64,000 bases of DNA. Origin: Stenotrophomonas aracearum (GTDB lineage: Bacteria; Pseudomonadota; Gammaproteobacteria; Xanthomonadales; Xanthomonadaceae). Shown in pieces: positions 35,641-44,063 of this stretch (positions are counted from its first letter, which is position 1; the number at the start of each line of letters is the position of its first letter). The translations under genes were made by a program, and so were the position numbers. The notes beneath the pieces were generated by a model. That model was not told the DNA's origin, ran no database searches, and saw only the letters and a list, made by a program, of their open reading frames with translations. Where the stretch lies: positions 1,189,001-1,253,000 of the forward strand of contig NZ_CP115543.1 in assembly GCF_031834615.1 (NCBI RefSeq). The letters are read 5' to 3'.

Positions 35641-36840
35641 ATGTTGGGATACCTCAGCCAAACCCGAGTACTGCGACTGGCCGGCCTGTTTACCTGGGTC
35701 ATGCTGGGCCTGCCGCTGGTCTATTCCCAGTACGAAGCGCTGGTCCGGCGCGGCGGTGGCATGGACCTGCCGACCGCGCTGCTGTTCGTGGCCTACTTCG
35801 CGTTCGGTGGCGGCTACCTGTGGCTGACCCGTGGCCTGCGCGACGGCGGCGGCCATTCGGCCTGGTACGACCGCGCCATCCTGGTCCTGCTGACCATTTC
35901 GGCCCTGGCAGTGAGCTTCCTGAGCGGCTCGGGGCTGGGCAGCATCCTGATGATGGTCGCGGCCGGGGTCATTCCGTGGATGCTGCCGGCCCGGTTCGGG
36001 GTGATCTGGCTGCTGGTCAGCCAGCTGGCGGTGGCCCCGGTGTACTACCTGTTCCTGCCGTTCTCGCTGTTTGAGGCGGTCATGCAGTCGTTGCTGTATG
36101 GCGGCTTCTCCATGTTCATCTTCGTGACCAGCCTGGTCGCCCGCCAGCAGACCGACGCCCGCGAGGAGCAGCGCCGGCTCAACACCGAGTTGCGTGCCAC
36201 CCGCGTGCTGCTGGCCGAAAGCGCTCGGGTCAATGAGCGCACCCGCATTTCCCGCGAGCTGCACGACCTGCTCGGCCACCACCTGACCGCGCTGAGCCTG
36301 AACCTGGAAGTGGCCGGGCACATCACCGAGGGCCAGGCCCAGGAACACGTGCACCAGGCCCATACCCTGGCCAAGCTGCTGCTCACCGACGTGCGCGAGG
36401 CGGTCAGCCAGCTCCGCGACAGCGGCGCCATCGACCTGGCCGCGGCGCTGCGCCCGCTGACCGAGCAGGTGCCCTCGCTGGACATCCATCTGGACATCGA
36501 AGAGCCGCTCAGCGTGGAAGACCCCGAGCAGGCCCACGTGCTGCTGCGCTGCACCCAGGAGATCATCACCAACGCGGTGCGCCATGCCCGCGCGCGCAAC
36601 CTGTGGATCCAGGTGCAGCGCGAACCGCCTGGCCAGGTGGTGGTGCATGCGCACGACGACGGGGTCGGCGCCGACGGCATCGTGATCGGCAACGGCTTGC
36701 GCGGGATGCGCGAACGCCTGCAACAATGCGGCGGTGAGCTGCAGATCGAAACCCACCGGGGTCAGGGCTTCCGCCTGCGCGCCTCGGTCCCCGGCGTGCC
36801 AGTGCTGATGCTGGGTGCCATCCTGGAAGGAGTGCGTTGA
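35641..36840 (+). CDS. Sensor histidine kinase, DesK/NarX-type (HisKA_3)
   Basis: 399 residues. Five or six membrane segments occupy about residues 10-165 with no large periplasmic loop, so it probably senses the membrane itself or a lipid-phase signal. A coiled linker (EEQRRLNTELRATRVLLAES) leads to the HisKA_3 dimerisation helix with phosphoacceptor His208 (RISRELHDLLGHHLTALSLN). The ATPase domain has TNAVRHARARN and DDGVGADG...GNGLRGMRERL. The stop overlaps the response-regulator start by 1 nt. Confidence 0.93.
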   Translation: MLGYLSQTRVLRLAGLFTWVMLGLPLVYSQYEALVRRGGGMDLPTALLFVAYFAFGGGYLWLTRGLRDGGGHSAWYDRAILVLLTISALAVSFLSGSGLGSILMMVAAGVIPWMLPARFGVIWLLVSQLAVAPVYYLFLPFSLFEAVMQSLLYGGFSMFIFVTSLVARQQTDAREEQRRLNTELRATRVLLAESARVNERTRISRELHDLLGHHLTALSLNLEVAGHITEGQAQEHVHQAHTLAKLLLTDVREAVSQLRDSGAIDLAAALRPLTEQVPSLDIHLDIEEPLSVEDPEQAHVLLRCTQEIITNAVRHARARNLWIQVQREPPGQVVVHAHDDGVGADGIVIGNGLRGMRERLQQCGGELQIETHRGQGFRLRASVPGVPVLMLGAILEGVR

Positions 36841-37481
36841 TGATTCGCGTCTGCCTGGTCGACGACCAAACCCTGGTGCGGCAGGGGATCCGCTCGCTGC
36901 TGGCACTGGACGACGGGATCGAGGTGGTGGCCGAGGCGGCCGATGGACGCCAGGCCGTCGACCTCATCCCCACGGTCCGTCCGGACGTGGTGCTGATGGA
37001 CATGCGCATGCCGGTGATGTCCGGCCTGGAAGCGCTGCAGCACCTGTCGCGCACCGGCCAGCTGCCGCCGACCATCATCCTGACCACCTTCGACGACGAC
37101 CAGCTGGTGCTGGCCGGGCTCAAGGCCGGGGCCAAGGGCTACCTGCTCAAGGACGTGACCCTGGAGCAGCTGGTGGGCGCCATCCGCACCGTGGCCGACG
37201 GCGGCTCGCTGGTGCAGCCGGCGGTCACCCAGCGCCTGCTGTCCGGCCTGGAGCACATGCGCAACGAGTTCGTGAGCCTGGACCGGCCCGACCCGCTGAC
37301 CGACCGCGAGACCGAGATCCTGCGCCTGATGGCCAGCGGTTTCTCCAACAAGGAGATCGCCAACTCGCTGGGCGTGGCCGAGGGCACCATCAAGAACCAT
37401 GTCTCCAACATCCTGTCCAAGCTGGGCGTGCGCGACCGTACCCGCGCGGTGCTGAAGGCATTCGAACTGCAGCTGGTGTGA
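36840..37481 (+). CDS. NarL/FixJ-type response regulator
   Basis: 213 residues. Receiver domain with phosphoacceptor Asp54 (VVLMDMRMP), Thr and Lys at their usual places (ILTTFDD, KGYLLKD), and a LuxR-type helix-turn-helix at the C-terminus (LTDRETEILRLMASGFSNKE, AEGTIKNHVSNILSKLGV). The ATG at 36840 overlaps the kinase TGA (TGATG) with AAGGAG 8 nt upstream. Together with the kinase it forms a DesK/DesR-like pair; target genes are not evident nearby. Confidence 0.95.
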   Translation: MIRVCLVDDQTLVRQGIRSLLALDDGIEVVAEAADGRQAVDLIPTVRPDVVLMDMRMPVMSGLEALQHLSRTGQLPPTIILTTFDDDQLVLAGLKAGAKGYLLKDVTLEQLVGAIRTVADGGSLVQPAVTQRLLSGLEHMRNEFVSLDRPDPLTDRETEILRLMASGFSNKEIANSLGVAEGTIKNHVSNILSKLGVRDRTRAVLKAFELQLV

Positions 37482-37761
37482 AGGCCTACGAATATTGAAA
37501 ATGAACGCCAGTTGAAAGCCTTGCTGGGCAAGGCCTGTGGCCGACGCGGGCGGCCCATTTGCCGATACCGGCAAATAAATATCGCGCGGGGCCACGTGCG
37601 GGCCCACCTGATGCGCTATCTTTCCGCTCCTTGCCTCAAAAAACCGCTCCCGGTATGGAAACCGGTGCGCCAATCCTGATCCATAACACCCGCGAAGCCT
37701 GCTAGGATTGGCGCTTCGCTTCAATCAACCCGGCCGTGGGATCGGCCCCGGAGACTCCTGA
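37482..37761. other. 280-bp non-coding stretch with three hairpins
   Basis: Contains GCCTTGC/GCAAGGC (37518-37534, possible end of the response-regulator transcript), ATTTGCCG/CGGCAAAT (37557-37576), and the longer inverted repeat at 37667-37714. No open frame of note. The promoter of the SRPBCC gene must lie here; I cannot place it. Confidence 0.6.
37667..37714. repeat. 11-bp inverted repeat in the leader of the SRPBCC gene
   Basis: Perfect arms GCGCCAATCCT (37667-37677) and AGGATTGGCGC (37704-37714) enclose 26 nt, 47 bp before the next start codon. No T-run follows. It could be an mRNA leader stem-loop or a regulator site. Confidence 0.55.
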
Positions 37762-38841
37762 ATGACCCGTATTATCGAGTTCCTGATCGCCTTGGGGATC
37801 GTGGCTGGCCTGTTCGTCATCATTGGCGTTGTGCTGCCGGGCGAGCGTCACATCACTGAAAGCATCGAGACCAACCGCAAGATGACGATCGTGTATGACA
37901 CGGTCAACAGCCTGCGCCGCTTCAAGGACTGGAACCCGCTCGTGCTGCGCGATCCCGCCGTTGAACTGAAGCTCTCCGGCCCCGCTGCCGGCGTCGGTGC
38001 CCGTCTGGACTTCAACTCCAAGGAGCCGTCGCTGGGCCAGGGCAGCTGGGAGATCACCGAGTCCGAGCCGAACAAGCGCGTGGCCATTGCCATCGATGAC
38101 GCCACCAAGGGTCACGACAAGAAGACCAGCTTCACCCTCGAGCCGACCGGCAAGGGTGGCCGCAACGTCAAGATCACCCAGGACTACAGCGTCAAGTACG
38201 GCTTCAACCTGTTTGGTCGTTACGCGGGCCTGTACGTCAGCCGTCACGTCGGTGACGACCTGAAGCTGGGTCTGTCGCGCATGGCCAACATGCTGGCCAC
38301 CGTGCCGAACATCGACTACCGCACCGCCGAAGCCCCGCTGACCGACCTGGCCATCATCGATGCCCCGGCCGAAGACCTGCTGGTGGTCACCGCCGGTAAC
38401 GTCGATCGTGGCGAAGGCACGATCACCAAGTCGATCAAGGACAACCAGGAGTGGATCAAGCGCGTGATGGAGGCCAATGACCTCGAAGCCGCCGGTCCGT
38501 TCCGCATCATCACCACCGACTTCGGTCAGGAAAAGTACGCCTTCGACGTGGCCCAGCCGGTCAAGAAGAAGGGTACCGAAGGCGCTTCGGCTGAAGCCCT
38601 GACGGTGAAGATCGACGGTGGCGCCCCGGTCAAGTACGTGCACGTCGCACCGCACCGCACCGCGCATGCGAAGTACACCGGCCACATGGCTGGCCTGGAT
38701 ATCGCCCGCAACGCCCTGCGTGCCTGGGCCGTGACCGGTGGCAACGAAGTGATCGACCGTCCGTACGAGTCCTGGAACGCAGGCGTTGAGAAGTCCTTCA
38801 CGCCGGAAGCGACCTACGACATCTACTGGGCCGTCAAGTAA
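37762..38841 (+). CDS. Membrane-anchored SRPBCC + GyrI-like domain protein
   Basis: 359 residues. One N-terminal membrane helix (EFLIALGIVAGLFVIIGVVL), then an SRPBCC (START-like) domain with SLRRFKDWNPLVLRDPAVE and SWEITESEPNKRVAIAIDDA, then a GyrI-like/effector-binding domain in the last ~170 residues. SRPBCC domains hold hydrophobic ligands; GyrI-like domains bind small molecules or proteins. The periplasmic or cytoplasmic side is not clear. Pyrimidine-ending codons such as CGT are commoner than in neighbours, suggesting good expression. A perfect terminator follows. Role unknown. Confidence 0.82.
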   Translation: MTRIIEFLIALGIVAGLFVIIGVVLPGERHITESIETNRKMTIVYDTVNSLRRFKDWNPLVLRDPAVELKLSGPAAGVGARLDFNSKEPSLGQGSWEITESEPNKRVAIAIDDATKGHDKKTSFTLEPTGKGGRNVKITQDYSVKYGFNLFGRYAGLYVSRHVGDDLKLGLSRMANMLATVPNIDYRTAEAPLTDLAIIDAPAEDLLVVTAGNVDRGEGTITKSIKDNQEWIKRVMEANDLEAAGPFRIITTDFGQEKYAFDVAQPVKKKGTEGASAEALTVKIDGGAPVKYVHVAPHRTAHAKYTGHMAGLDIARNALRAWAVTGGNEVIDRPYESWNAGVEKSFTPEATYDIYWAVK

Positions 38842-38873
38842 TCCGACGGTTGCCGTGATGTAACGCAGAACAG

Positions 38874-38907
38874 AAAACGCGCCGCTTCCTGCGGCGCGTT
38901 TTTTTTT
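38874..38907 (+). terminator. Rho-independent terminator after the SRPBCC gene
   Basis: AAAACGCGCCGC / GCGGCGCGTTTT stem (loop TTCCT) ending in nine T residues; very strong. Confidence 0.93.
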
Positions 38908-38919
38908 GGAGGATGCAGC

Positions 38920-39291
38920 ATGCTCAACCTGGAACGACGCGCGCGTAAACCTTCGCTGCTGGCCTGCCTTGGCGGCTTGCTGGCGGCCACTGCGGTAGGC
39001 CTCTCGGCCTATGCATCGCACGGCATCGCCGAGCCGTTGGCGCAGTCGCACGTGAACACTGCCGCGCTGTTCGCGTTCGGCCACGGCGTGGCCCTGGCGG
39101 TGCTTGGTCCGACCCAGCAGAACGCGGTCGGCAAGCTGGCGCTGTACGTGTTGCTGCTGGGCACGCTGCTGTTCTCCGGCAGCCTGGTGGCCGGCGCGCT
39201 GTGGAAGCTCAGCACCGGGCTGGCCCCGGTCGGCGGGACCGCGCTGATGCTGGGCTGGGCGGTGTACGGCTTCAACGCACTGAGGCGCTGA
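38920..39291 (+). CDS. DUF423 small membrane protein
   Basis: 123 residues with four membrane helices. GLSAYASHGI (usually G-A-F-G-A-H-G/A) and ALFAFGHGVAL are the DUF423 landmarks, followed by LGTLLFSGSLVAGAL and PVGGTALMLGWAVYG. Function unknown. The ATG at 38920 has GGAGG ten bases upstream. The glycosylase gene starts 1 bp after its stop. Confidence 0.85.
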   Translation: MLNLERRARKPSLLACLGGLLAATAVGLSAYASHGIAEPLAQSHVNTAALFAFGHGVALAVLGPTQQNAVGKLALYVLLLGTLLFSGSLVAGALWKLSTGLAPVGGTALMLGWAVYGFNALRR

Positions 39292-39292
39292 G

Positions 39293-39967
39293 ATGCCGCG
39301 CTTCCGCCGTGGGTTCGACGTGGACGAGGCGCACGACTGGCTCTCACGGCGCGACCGTCGGCTGGGCACGTGGATGAAGCGCCTGGGCCCGATCGAGCCA
39401 CCGCCGGGCTGGGCGCGCAGTTTCGACCCGGTGGACGCGTTGGCCCGCGCGATCCTGTTCCAGCAGCTCAGCGGCAAGGCCGCATCGACGATTGTAAGAC
39501 GGGTGGAAACGGCGATCGGCAGCACCCGCCTGCACGCGGACACGCTGTCGCGCATCGACGATGCCGGCCTGCGCACCTGCGGCGTGTCCGGCAACAAGGC
39601 GCTGGCCTTGCGCGACCTGGCCCGGCGTGAAGCCGCAGGCGAAGTACCGGACCTGCGCCGGATGTCGGTGATGGAGCACGACGCCATCGTAGAAGCGCTG
39701 GTGCCGATCCGCGGCATCGGCCGTTGGACGGTGGAGATGATGCTGATGTTCCGCCTCGGCCGGCCGGACATCCTGCCGATCGACGATCTCGGCATCCGCA
39801 AGGGCGCCCAGCGCGTGGACAAGGCCGAGGTGATGCTGACGCCGAAGGAACTGGCGCTGCGCGGCGAGAAGTGGGGGCCGTTCCGGACCTACGCCAGCCT
39901 GTACCTGTGGCGGATTGCCGATTTCAGCGAAGTGCCGAAGACGGCGACGAACCGGTCGCAGGATTGA
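39293..39967 (+). CDS. AlkA-like DNA-3-methyladenine glycosylase (HhH-GPD)
   Basis: 224 residues. The helix-hairpin-helix (LVPIRGIGRWTVEMMLMFRL) is followed by the catalytic Asp pair in ILPIDDLGIRKG (Asp164-Asp165, the second matching AlkA Asp238). It excises alkylated purines and other damaged bases. It lacks the N-terminal domain of E. coli AlkA, like the shorter bacterial forms. Starts 1 bp after the DUF423 gene. A SMAG element begins about 20 bp past the stop. Confidence 0.9.
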   Translation: MPRFRRGFDVDEAHDWLSRRDRRLGTWMKRLGPIEPPPGWARSFDPVDALARAILFQQLSGKAASTIVRRVETAIGSTRLHADTLSRIDDAGLRTCGVSGNKALALRDLARREAAGEVPDLRRMSVMEHDAIVEALVPIRGIGRWTVEMMLMFRLGRPDILPIDDLGIRKGAQRVDKAEVMLTPKELALRGEKWGPFRTYASLYLWRIADFSEVPKTATNRSQD

Positions 39968-39988
39968 TCGGCTGCGGTGACGGTCCGC

Positions 39989-40083
39989 GCAGCCACGCAG
40001 GGCGGGGCTCTACCGGGGTGACGCGCATTGTCGGGGTGCAGCCGTACCGGTCTCCGGAGGGTAGAGCCACGCCCTGCGTGGCT
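39989..40083. repeat. Back-to-back SMAG pair
   Basis: A GTAG-headed palindrome on the minus strand (39989-40013, ending CTAC) and one on the plus strand (40061-40083, GTAGAGCCACGCCCTGCGTG) point away from each other across 47 bp, between convergent genes. The right element ends 3 bp before the stop of the M15 peptidase gene. Confidence 0.8.
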
Positions 40084-40085
40084 GG

Positions 40086-40886
40086 TCACCGGCGCCAGCA
40101 CCAATGCCAGGGCTCGTAGACAATCCCATGCGGATTGCCGCGCGGATAACTCATCTGGAACCCATGCGTCCCGGCATGCTGCTGCAACCACGCAAACGCC
40201 GGCGTCGCCTCGAAACTCTCCTCGGCAGGCGGTTCACCGGGTGCACTGATGTCCAGCGCCCGCCCGCTGTGATGTTCGCTGTAACCCGGCGCGGCGTTGA
40301 CCTGCAGGATGTCCGCCACGTCAAGGCCGCGCGTACGCTTCCGTTCGAAAATGCCCAGCTGGTAATCATGGCTGCGATAGCCGGAGATCGCTTCCAGTAC
40401 CACGCCTTCGCGCGCGGCATGCTGCTGCATGCGCTGCCAGCCCTGCGCCGCACCCTGCTGCAGCCAGAGCGGTCGGCGATAGCGATCGAAGCCGGCGAGT
40501 GACAGTCGCGCAGGCTCGGCTTCCAGCACCAGCCCGGTGTCGTCTTCATAACGCTCCGCGTCGATGCCCAGTTCCTCCAGCCGCGCCTGCAGTCCGCTCA
40601 GTGGCAGCAGGTCATCGGTCGCGTGGGCGCGATGCGCGCCACCCAGGGCCTCATCAAGGGCGTCCAGCGCCTCCTCGATGCCCGGCTCGCGCATCAGGTG
40701 CGGCACCAGCGGCAGCAGCCCGTGCGCGGTGGCGGCGGCCAGGTACTGGCCGTCGCGCTTGCGCCGCAGCACCCAGCGGGCCCTGGCCAGCGCCCGCGCG
40801 TCGGCGTTGCTGCGCGCGCGCAGCAGGCCACCGGGCCACAGTTCGACGTCAGTGGTGTTGATCAGCAGGGCAGGGTATCGGCGCAT
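40086..40886 (-). CDS. M15 (VanY-type) D-Ala-D-Ala carboxypeptidase-like protein
   Basis: 266 residues. The C-terminal half is a VanY peptidase domain: AISGYRSHDYQ, the zinc motif SEHHSGRALDI (H-x6-D), and YEPWHW with the third His ligand. The N-terminal ~110 residues (GGLLRARSNADARALARARW) are extra and unlike a signal peptide, so export is unclear. It would trim peptidoglycan stem peptides if exported. No partner genes nearby. Confidence 0.86.
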   Translation of the reverse strand: MRRYPALLINTTDVELWPGGLLRARSNADARALARARWVLRRKRDGQYLAAATAHGLLPLVPHLMREPGIEEALDALDEALGGAHRAHATDDLLPLSGLQARLEELGIDAERYEDDTGLVLEAEPARLSLAGFDRYRRPLWLQQGAAQGWQRMQQHAAREGVVLEAISGYRSHDYQLGIFERKRTRGLDVADILQVNAAPGYSEHHSGRALDISAPGEPPAEESFEATPAFAWLQQHAGTHGFQMSYPRGNPHGIVYEPWHWCWRR

Positions 40887-40895
40887 GCGCCCAGC

Positions 40896-41435
40896 TTAGC
40901 GCGTGGCCTGCGCGTTCAGCGCATCCAGCAGCGCACGCGGGTTTTCCGGGCTCAGCAGCAACGCGCTGCCGTCGCGCAGCGGCAGGTGCAGCACCCGGCT
41001 GGCGTCGGTGACCAGGCAGAACACCTTCTTCCCGCCACTGCGGTAATGGCCGGACTGGAAGCCGGGCATGCCGAAGCCGTTGATCTTGATGCCGGGCTTG
41101 AACTCGGCGTGCTCGGCCAGGTCCACGATGCGGGCCCGGTCCAGCTGCAGTGCCGACACCGCCGTGCGCCGCCGGTAGAAGGTGGAGGTCACCACCAGTT
41201 CGGTGCCCTGCAGTTCGATCCTGCGGCGGAAGAACGCCCAGGTAAGCACGCCGCTGACCAGCAGCAGGAACGGCAGGGTGATCGCCAGATCCATCGGGGT
41301 GCGCTGTGCGGACTGCAGCGTGGTCGCCACGATCATCACCGCTACGCCCAGCATGGGCAGCCACAGCCAGAGCAGGCGCCAGACCGGGGCGGGGGCGACT
41401 GCGAATTCCCTGCGGGTGTCCGGGTGGGCGTTCAT
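40896..41435 (-). CDS. Bacterial PH-like domain membrane protein
   Basis: 179 residues. Two membrane helices (LLWLWLPMLGVAVMIVATTL and DLAITLPFLLLVSGVLTWAF) precede a compact beta-rich domain typical of bacterial PH proteins (RRIELQGTELVVTSTFYRRR...VLHLPLRDGSALLLSPENPR). Function unknown; such domains often sit on membranes. It overlaps the upstream hydrolase by 4 bp (ATGA) and so is co-translated with it. Confidence 0.75.
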   Translation of the reverse strand: MNAHPDTRREFAVAPAPVWRLLWLWLPMLGVAVMIVATTLQSAQRTPMDLAITLPFLLLVSGVLTWAFFRRRIELQGTELVVTSTFYRRRTAVSALQLDRARIVDLAEHAEFKPGIKINGFGMPGFQSGHYRSGGKKVFCLVTDASRVLHLPLRDGSALLLSPENPRALLDALNAQATR

Positions 41436-42727
41436 GCCTGTTCCTTGATCCACGCGGCGACATCGTCGATCAACGTCGGCGACACCGTACCGGCAGCGCG
41501 GTATTCCTCCAGAGAACCGGGGCCTTCGCCGGCGATGCCCAGGTGGTTCAACGCCGGGTAGCGGTGGAAGCGCGCCTTCCGCCCTTCCGGCAGGCCCTGC
41601 GTCCAACGCTGCCAGTCAGCGTCCACCACCTGGAAGTCGCGCCCGCCCTGCAGCAGCAGGATCGGCTGCTTCAGCTTCCGTGCGTCGGCAACCGGGTCCA
41701 CCGCGTCGAACGCGCGCCAATAGCTGGCCGGCTGGCCGAGCGGCAGTTCGCTCGCGGCCACGACGGCGGTGCTGCGTGCGGCGGTGATCTGTGCGTCCAG
41801 GCGATCCAGCGCGGCCTGCTCGTCGGCGCTGATGCGGCCGTCCTGGTTGAACAGGTAGCGGTTCTGTTCGGGCAATAGGGTCAGCAGCGAGCGTGCCGGT
41901 GCCGACCACAGCACCACGCCAGCCACCTTGCCCGAGCGCGCGGCAATGCGCGGGGCGAGCATGCCGCCCTGGCTGTGGCCCATGACGTATATCTGCTTCG
42001 GGTCGATGCCCGGCGTCTTGGCCAGTAGGGCGACGGCGGCGACTGCGTCGTCGGTGGTTTCATCGTCCATGGTGTAGTCGCCGCTGAAATCCTGCGGCCG
42101 GGCGTGGGTGCGCTTTTCATAGCGCAGCACCGCGATGCCCTGCGCGGCCAGGCCACGCGCCACGTCCAGGAACGGGCGGTTGGCGCCGATGGTTTCATTG
42201 CGGTCCTGCGGACCCGAGCCGTGCACCAGCACCACGGCGCGGAACGGGCCTGCGCCGTTGGGCAGCGCCAGGGTGGCCGGCAGCGGCCCCTTGCCGGCCA
42301 CGATCTGCAGCTCGCGCTCGGTGTAGGTGGCTGCGGCAGGCGGCGGCGGTGGCGGGGACGCTGCGGCTGCTGCCGGTTGCAGGAACAGGCCTGCGACGCG
42401 CCCCTGGGCATCTACGGCGATGGTGGCATTGACCGCGCCGTTGCCGAACTGCAGCGGTTGCTGGACGACCTGCATGCCCTGCTGCTCGACCACGCGCGCC
42501 GCGCCGCGGCTGCGCAGCCCGCCGAGCGACTGCCACAGCGCCTGCAGCGACGCGGCGGGTGCGGCCTTGGCCATTTCCGGCGTGAACATGGCTTCGGCAG
42601 CGGCCATGTCACCGGCGTCCAGCCGGTCCAGCAGCTGGCTGGCGGTCTGCTGGGGCGTGGCAGCGCTTGCCGCCACTGCGACCGACGCCAGCATCCACGC
42701 GACCAGGTGCCTGCTCCAGGTGCGCAT
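41432..42727 (-). CDS. Secreted alpha/beta-hydrolase with DUF3887-like N-domain
   Basis: 431 residues. Signal peptide MRTWSRHLVAWMLASVAVAA; a small N-terminal domain (about 25-115, DAGDMAAAEAMFTPEMAKAA) of DUF3887 type; a Pro-rich linker (SPPPPPPAA); then an alpha/beta hydrolase with VLVHGSGPQDRNETIG, nucleophile motif GHSQGG, Asp in LLQGGRDFQV and His in ALNHLG. Likely an exported esterase or acyl hydrolase. The bPH gene overlaps its 3' end by 4 bp. The start lies 1 bp from the DUF4177 stop, so the SPFH operon may read into it. Confidence 0.88.
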   Translation of the reverse strand: MRTWSRHLVAWMLASVAVAASAATPQQTASQLLDRLDAGDMAAAEAMFTPEMAKAAPAASLQALWQSLGGLRSRGAARVVEQQGMQVVQQPLQFGNGAVNATIAVDAQGRVAGLFLQPAAAAASPPPPPPAAATYTERELQIVAGKGPLPATLALPNGAGPFRAVVLVHGSGPQDRNETIGANRPFLDVARGLAAQGIAVLRYEKRTHARPQDFSGDYTMDDETTDDAVAAVALLAKTPGIDPKQIYVMGHSQGGMLAPRIAARSGKVAGVVLWSAPARSLLTLLPEQNRYLFNQDGRISADEQAALDRLDAQITAARSTAVVAASELPLGQPASYWRAFDAVDPVADARKLKQPILLLQGGRDFQVVDADWQRWTQGLPEGRKARFHRYPALNHLGIAGEGPGSLEEYRAAGTVSPTLIDDVAAWIKEQA

Positions 42728-42728
42728 C

Positions 42729-42905
42729 TCAGCTCTCCTTCTTGAAGAACAGCAACGCCACGCCCATCGGGGTGCCCTGCAGTACGTTCACCAGCTCCCA
42801 GCCGAGTTGGCCCTGGCGGTTCATTTCGGCCTGCAGGTCTTCAGGCTTCAAACCGGTCCACGAGGGCTTCACTTCCACGGTCAGGTACGTCCAGCGCTTG
42901 CTCAT
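42729..42905 (-). CDS. Small DUF4177-type protein
   Basis: 58 residues: [20 protein letters not shown] then [20 protein letters not shown] and [18 protein letters not shown]. The Y-x-x-V-E-V strand, the L-N-x-x-G-x-x-G-W-E-L-V core and the final FFKK strand are the DUF4177 pattern. Function unknown; such proteins are often encoded beside regulators. Its ATG overlaps the TGA of the Arc-like gene (ATGA), so it is translationally coupled as the third gene of the SPFH operon. The hydrolase gene starts 1 bp after it. Confidence 0.82.
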   Translation of the reverse strand: MSKRWTYLTVEVKPSWTGLKPEDLQAEMNRQGQLGWELVNVLQGTPMGVALLFFKKES

Positions 42906-43081
42906 TCCTTGCTCTCCGGATCAGGTGCGGGTTTGGGAAGGCGTCCAGCCTTGCGCAGTGCGTCGCGCAGCACGTACTCGATCTGCGCGTTGAGGCTGCG
43001 CAGCTCGTCGTCGGCCCAGCGCTGCGCCGCCGCCAGCACGTCGGCATTGATACGCAGCGGGTAGGCTTTCTTCTCACTCAT
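42902..43081 (-). CDS. Arc-like ribbon-helix-helix DNA-binding protein
   Basis: 59 residues. The pattern [20 protein letters not shown] then [20 protein letters not shown] matches phage P22 Arc (FNLRWPREVLDLVRKVAEEN, GRSVNSEIYQRVMESFKKEG) along the strand and both helices, so it should form a dimer that inserts a beta ribbon in the major groove. The C-terminus is Pro/Lys-rich. Second gene of the SPFH operon: it starts 2 bp after the SPFH stop and overlaps the DUF4177 start. No toxin gene is adjacent. A likely autorepressor of the operon through the tandem TGATATCA site upstream. Confidence 0.85.
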   Translation of the reverse strand: MSEKKAYPLRINADVLAAAQRWADDELRSLNAQIEYVLRDALRKAGRLPKPAPDPESKE

Positions 43082-43083
43082 GC

Positions 43084-43953
43084 TCAGTACAACGAACCGG
43101 CGTTGACGATCGGCTGGGTGCCGCGGTCGGAGCACAGCACGGTGAGCAGGTTGCCGACCATCTGCGCCTTGCGCTCTTCGTCCAGCTGCACGACGTTGTT
43201 CTTCTGCAGTTCGGACAGGGCCATTTCGACCATGCCGACCGCGCCGGCTACGATGCGGGTGCGTGCGGCGATCACGGCGTTGGCCTGCTGGCGCTGCAGC
43301 ATGGCCTGGGCGATTTCCGGAGCGTAGGCGAGGTGGCTGATGCGGGCGTCGAGTACCTGCACGCCGGCGTCGGCCAGGCGTTCGGCCAGTTCGTCCTTCA
43401 GGTGCTGGGAGATCTCGGCGGCATGGCTGCGCAGCGAGAGCTGGCCTTCTTCATGCTGGTCGTACGGGTAGCTGGTGGCCATCGCGCGCAGCGCCGATTC
43501 GGACTGTATGTGCACGAAGCTTTCGTAGTCGTCGACGTTGTAGACCGCTTCGGAGGCGTCCACGACCTGCCAGACGATGACGGCGGCGATCTCGATCGGG
43601 CTGCCATCCAGTTCGTTGACCTTGAGCTTGCCGCTTTCGAAGTTGCGCACGCGCTGGCTGACCTTCTTCTTGCTGAAGAAGGGGTTGTTCCAGCGCAGGC
43701 CGTTGTCCTTGACGGTGCCGACGTACTTGCCGAACAGGCTGAGCACGGCGGCCTGGTTGGGCTGGACGGTGTAGAGGCCGGTCAGGCTGAACAGGGCTGC
43801 CAGGCCGAGCAGCAGGCCGCCGACGATCAACAGCGGGTTGACGTTGCCGCGCTCCACCCCTGAGAAGAACAACCATGCAGCCACCGCCAACAGGGCCAGG
43901 ACGGCCAGCAGGAAGGGCAGGCCGGAGAGCGAGCGGACAGGCTTTTCTTTCAT
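43084..43953 (-). CDS. SPFH/band-7 membrane protein (stomatin-like)
   Basis: 289 residues. Two hydrophobic helices ([40 protein letters not shown]) precede an SPFH domain: [60 protein letters not shown], and a C-terminal coiled stretch with [24 protein letters not shown] proteins build ring-like membrane scaffolds and organise proteases or lipids. No NfeD or FtsH partner is next to it; instead an Arc-like regulator and a DUF4177 protein follow in the same operon. Confidence 0.92.
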   Translation of the reverse strand: MKEKPVRSLSGLPFLLAVLALLAVAAWLFFSGVERGNVNPLLIVGGLLLGLAALFSLTGLYTVQPNQAAVLSLFGKYVGTVKDNGLRWNNPFFSKKKVSQRVRNFESGKLKVNELDGSPIEIAAVIVWQVVDASEAVYNVDDYESFVHIQSESALRAMATSYPYDQHEEGQLSLRSHAAEISQHLKDELAERLADAGVQVLDARISHLAYAPEIAQAMLQRQQANAVIAARTRIVAGAVGMVEMALSELQKNNVVQLDEERKAQMVGNLLTVLCSDRGTQPIVNAGSLY

Positions 43954-43985
43954 GGCGGGGCATCCTTTGCGGGTGGTTTTGGATA

Positions 43986-44014
43986 GTGATATCAGATTGA
44001 TATCACATCTGCAA
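43986..44014 (-). promoter_or_regulatory. SPFH operon promoter with tandem TGATATCA operator
   Basis: Minus strand -35 TTGCAG (44009-44014), 17-bp spacer, -10 TATCAC (43986-43991). The 21 bp at 43986-44006 are a perfect dyad made of two self-complementary octamers TGATATCA (43987-43994 and 43998-44005) whose centres are 11 bp apart, one helical turn. A repressor bound here would cover the spacer and -10. The site also lies 58 bp before the purT start and might affect that gene. Confidence 0.65.
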
Positions 44015-44063
44015 CCGGCAAGATCCTACAATGCGTTCCCGCCCCCGATGTCCGGAACGCACC

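Noticed and set aside
42902..43135. Arc-like gene as a toxin-antitoxin antitoxin
   Set aside because: The neighbour (DUF4177 type) has no toxin features and the operon is headed by an SPFH gene, so a regulator role fits better.
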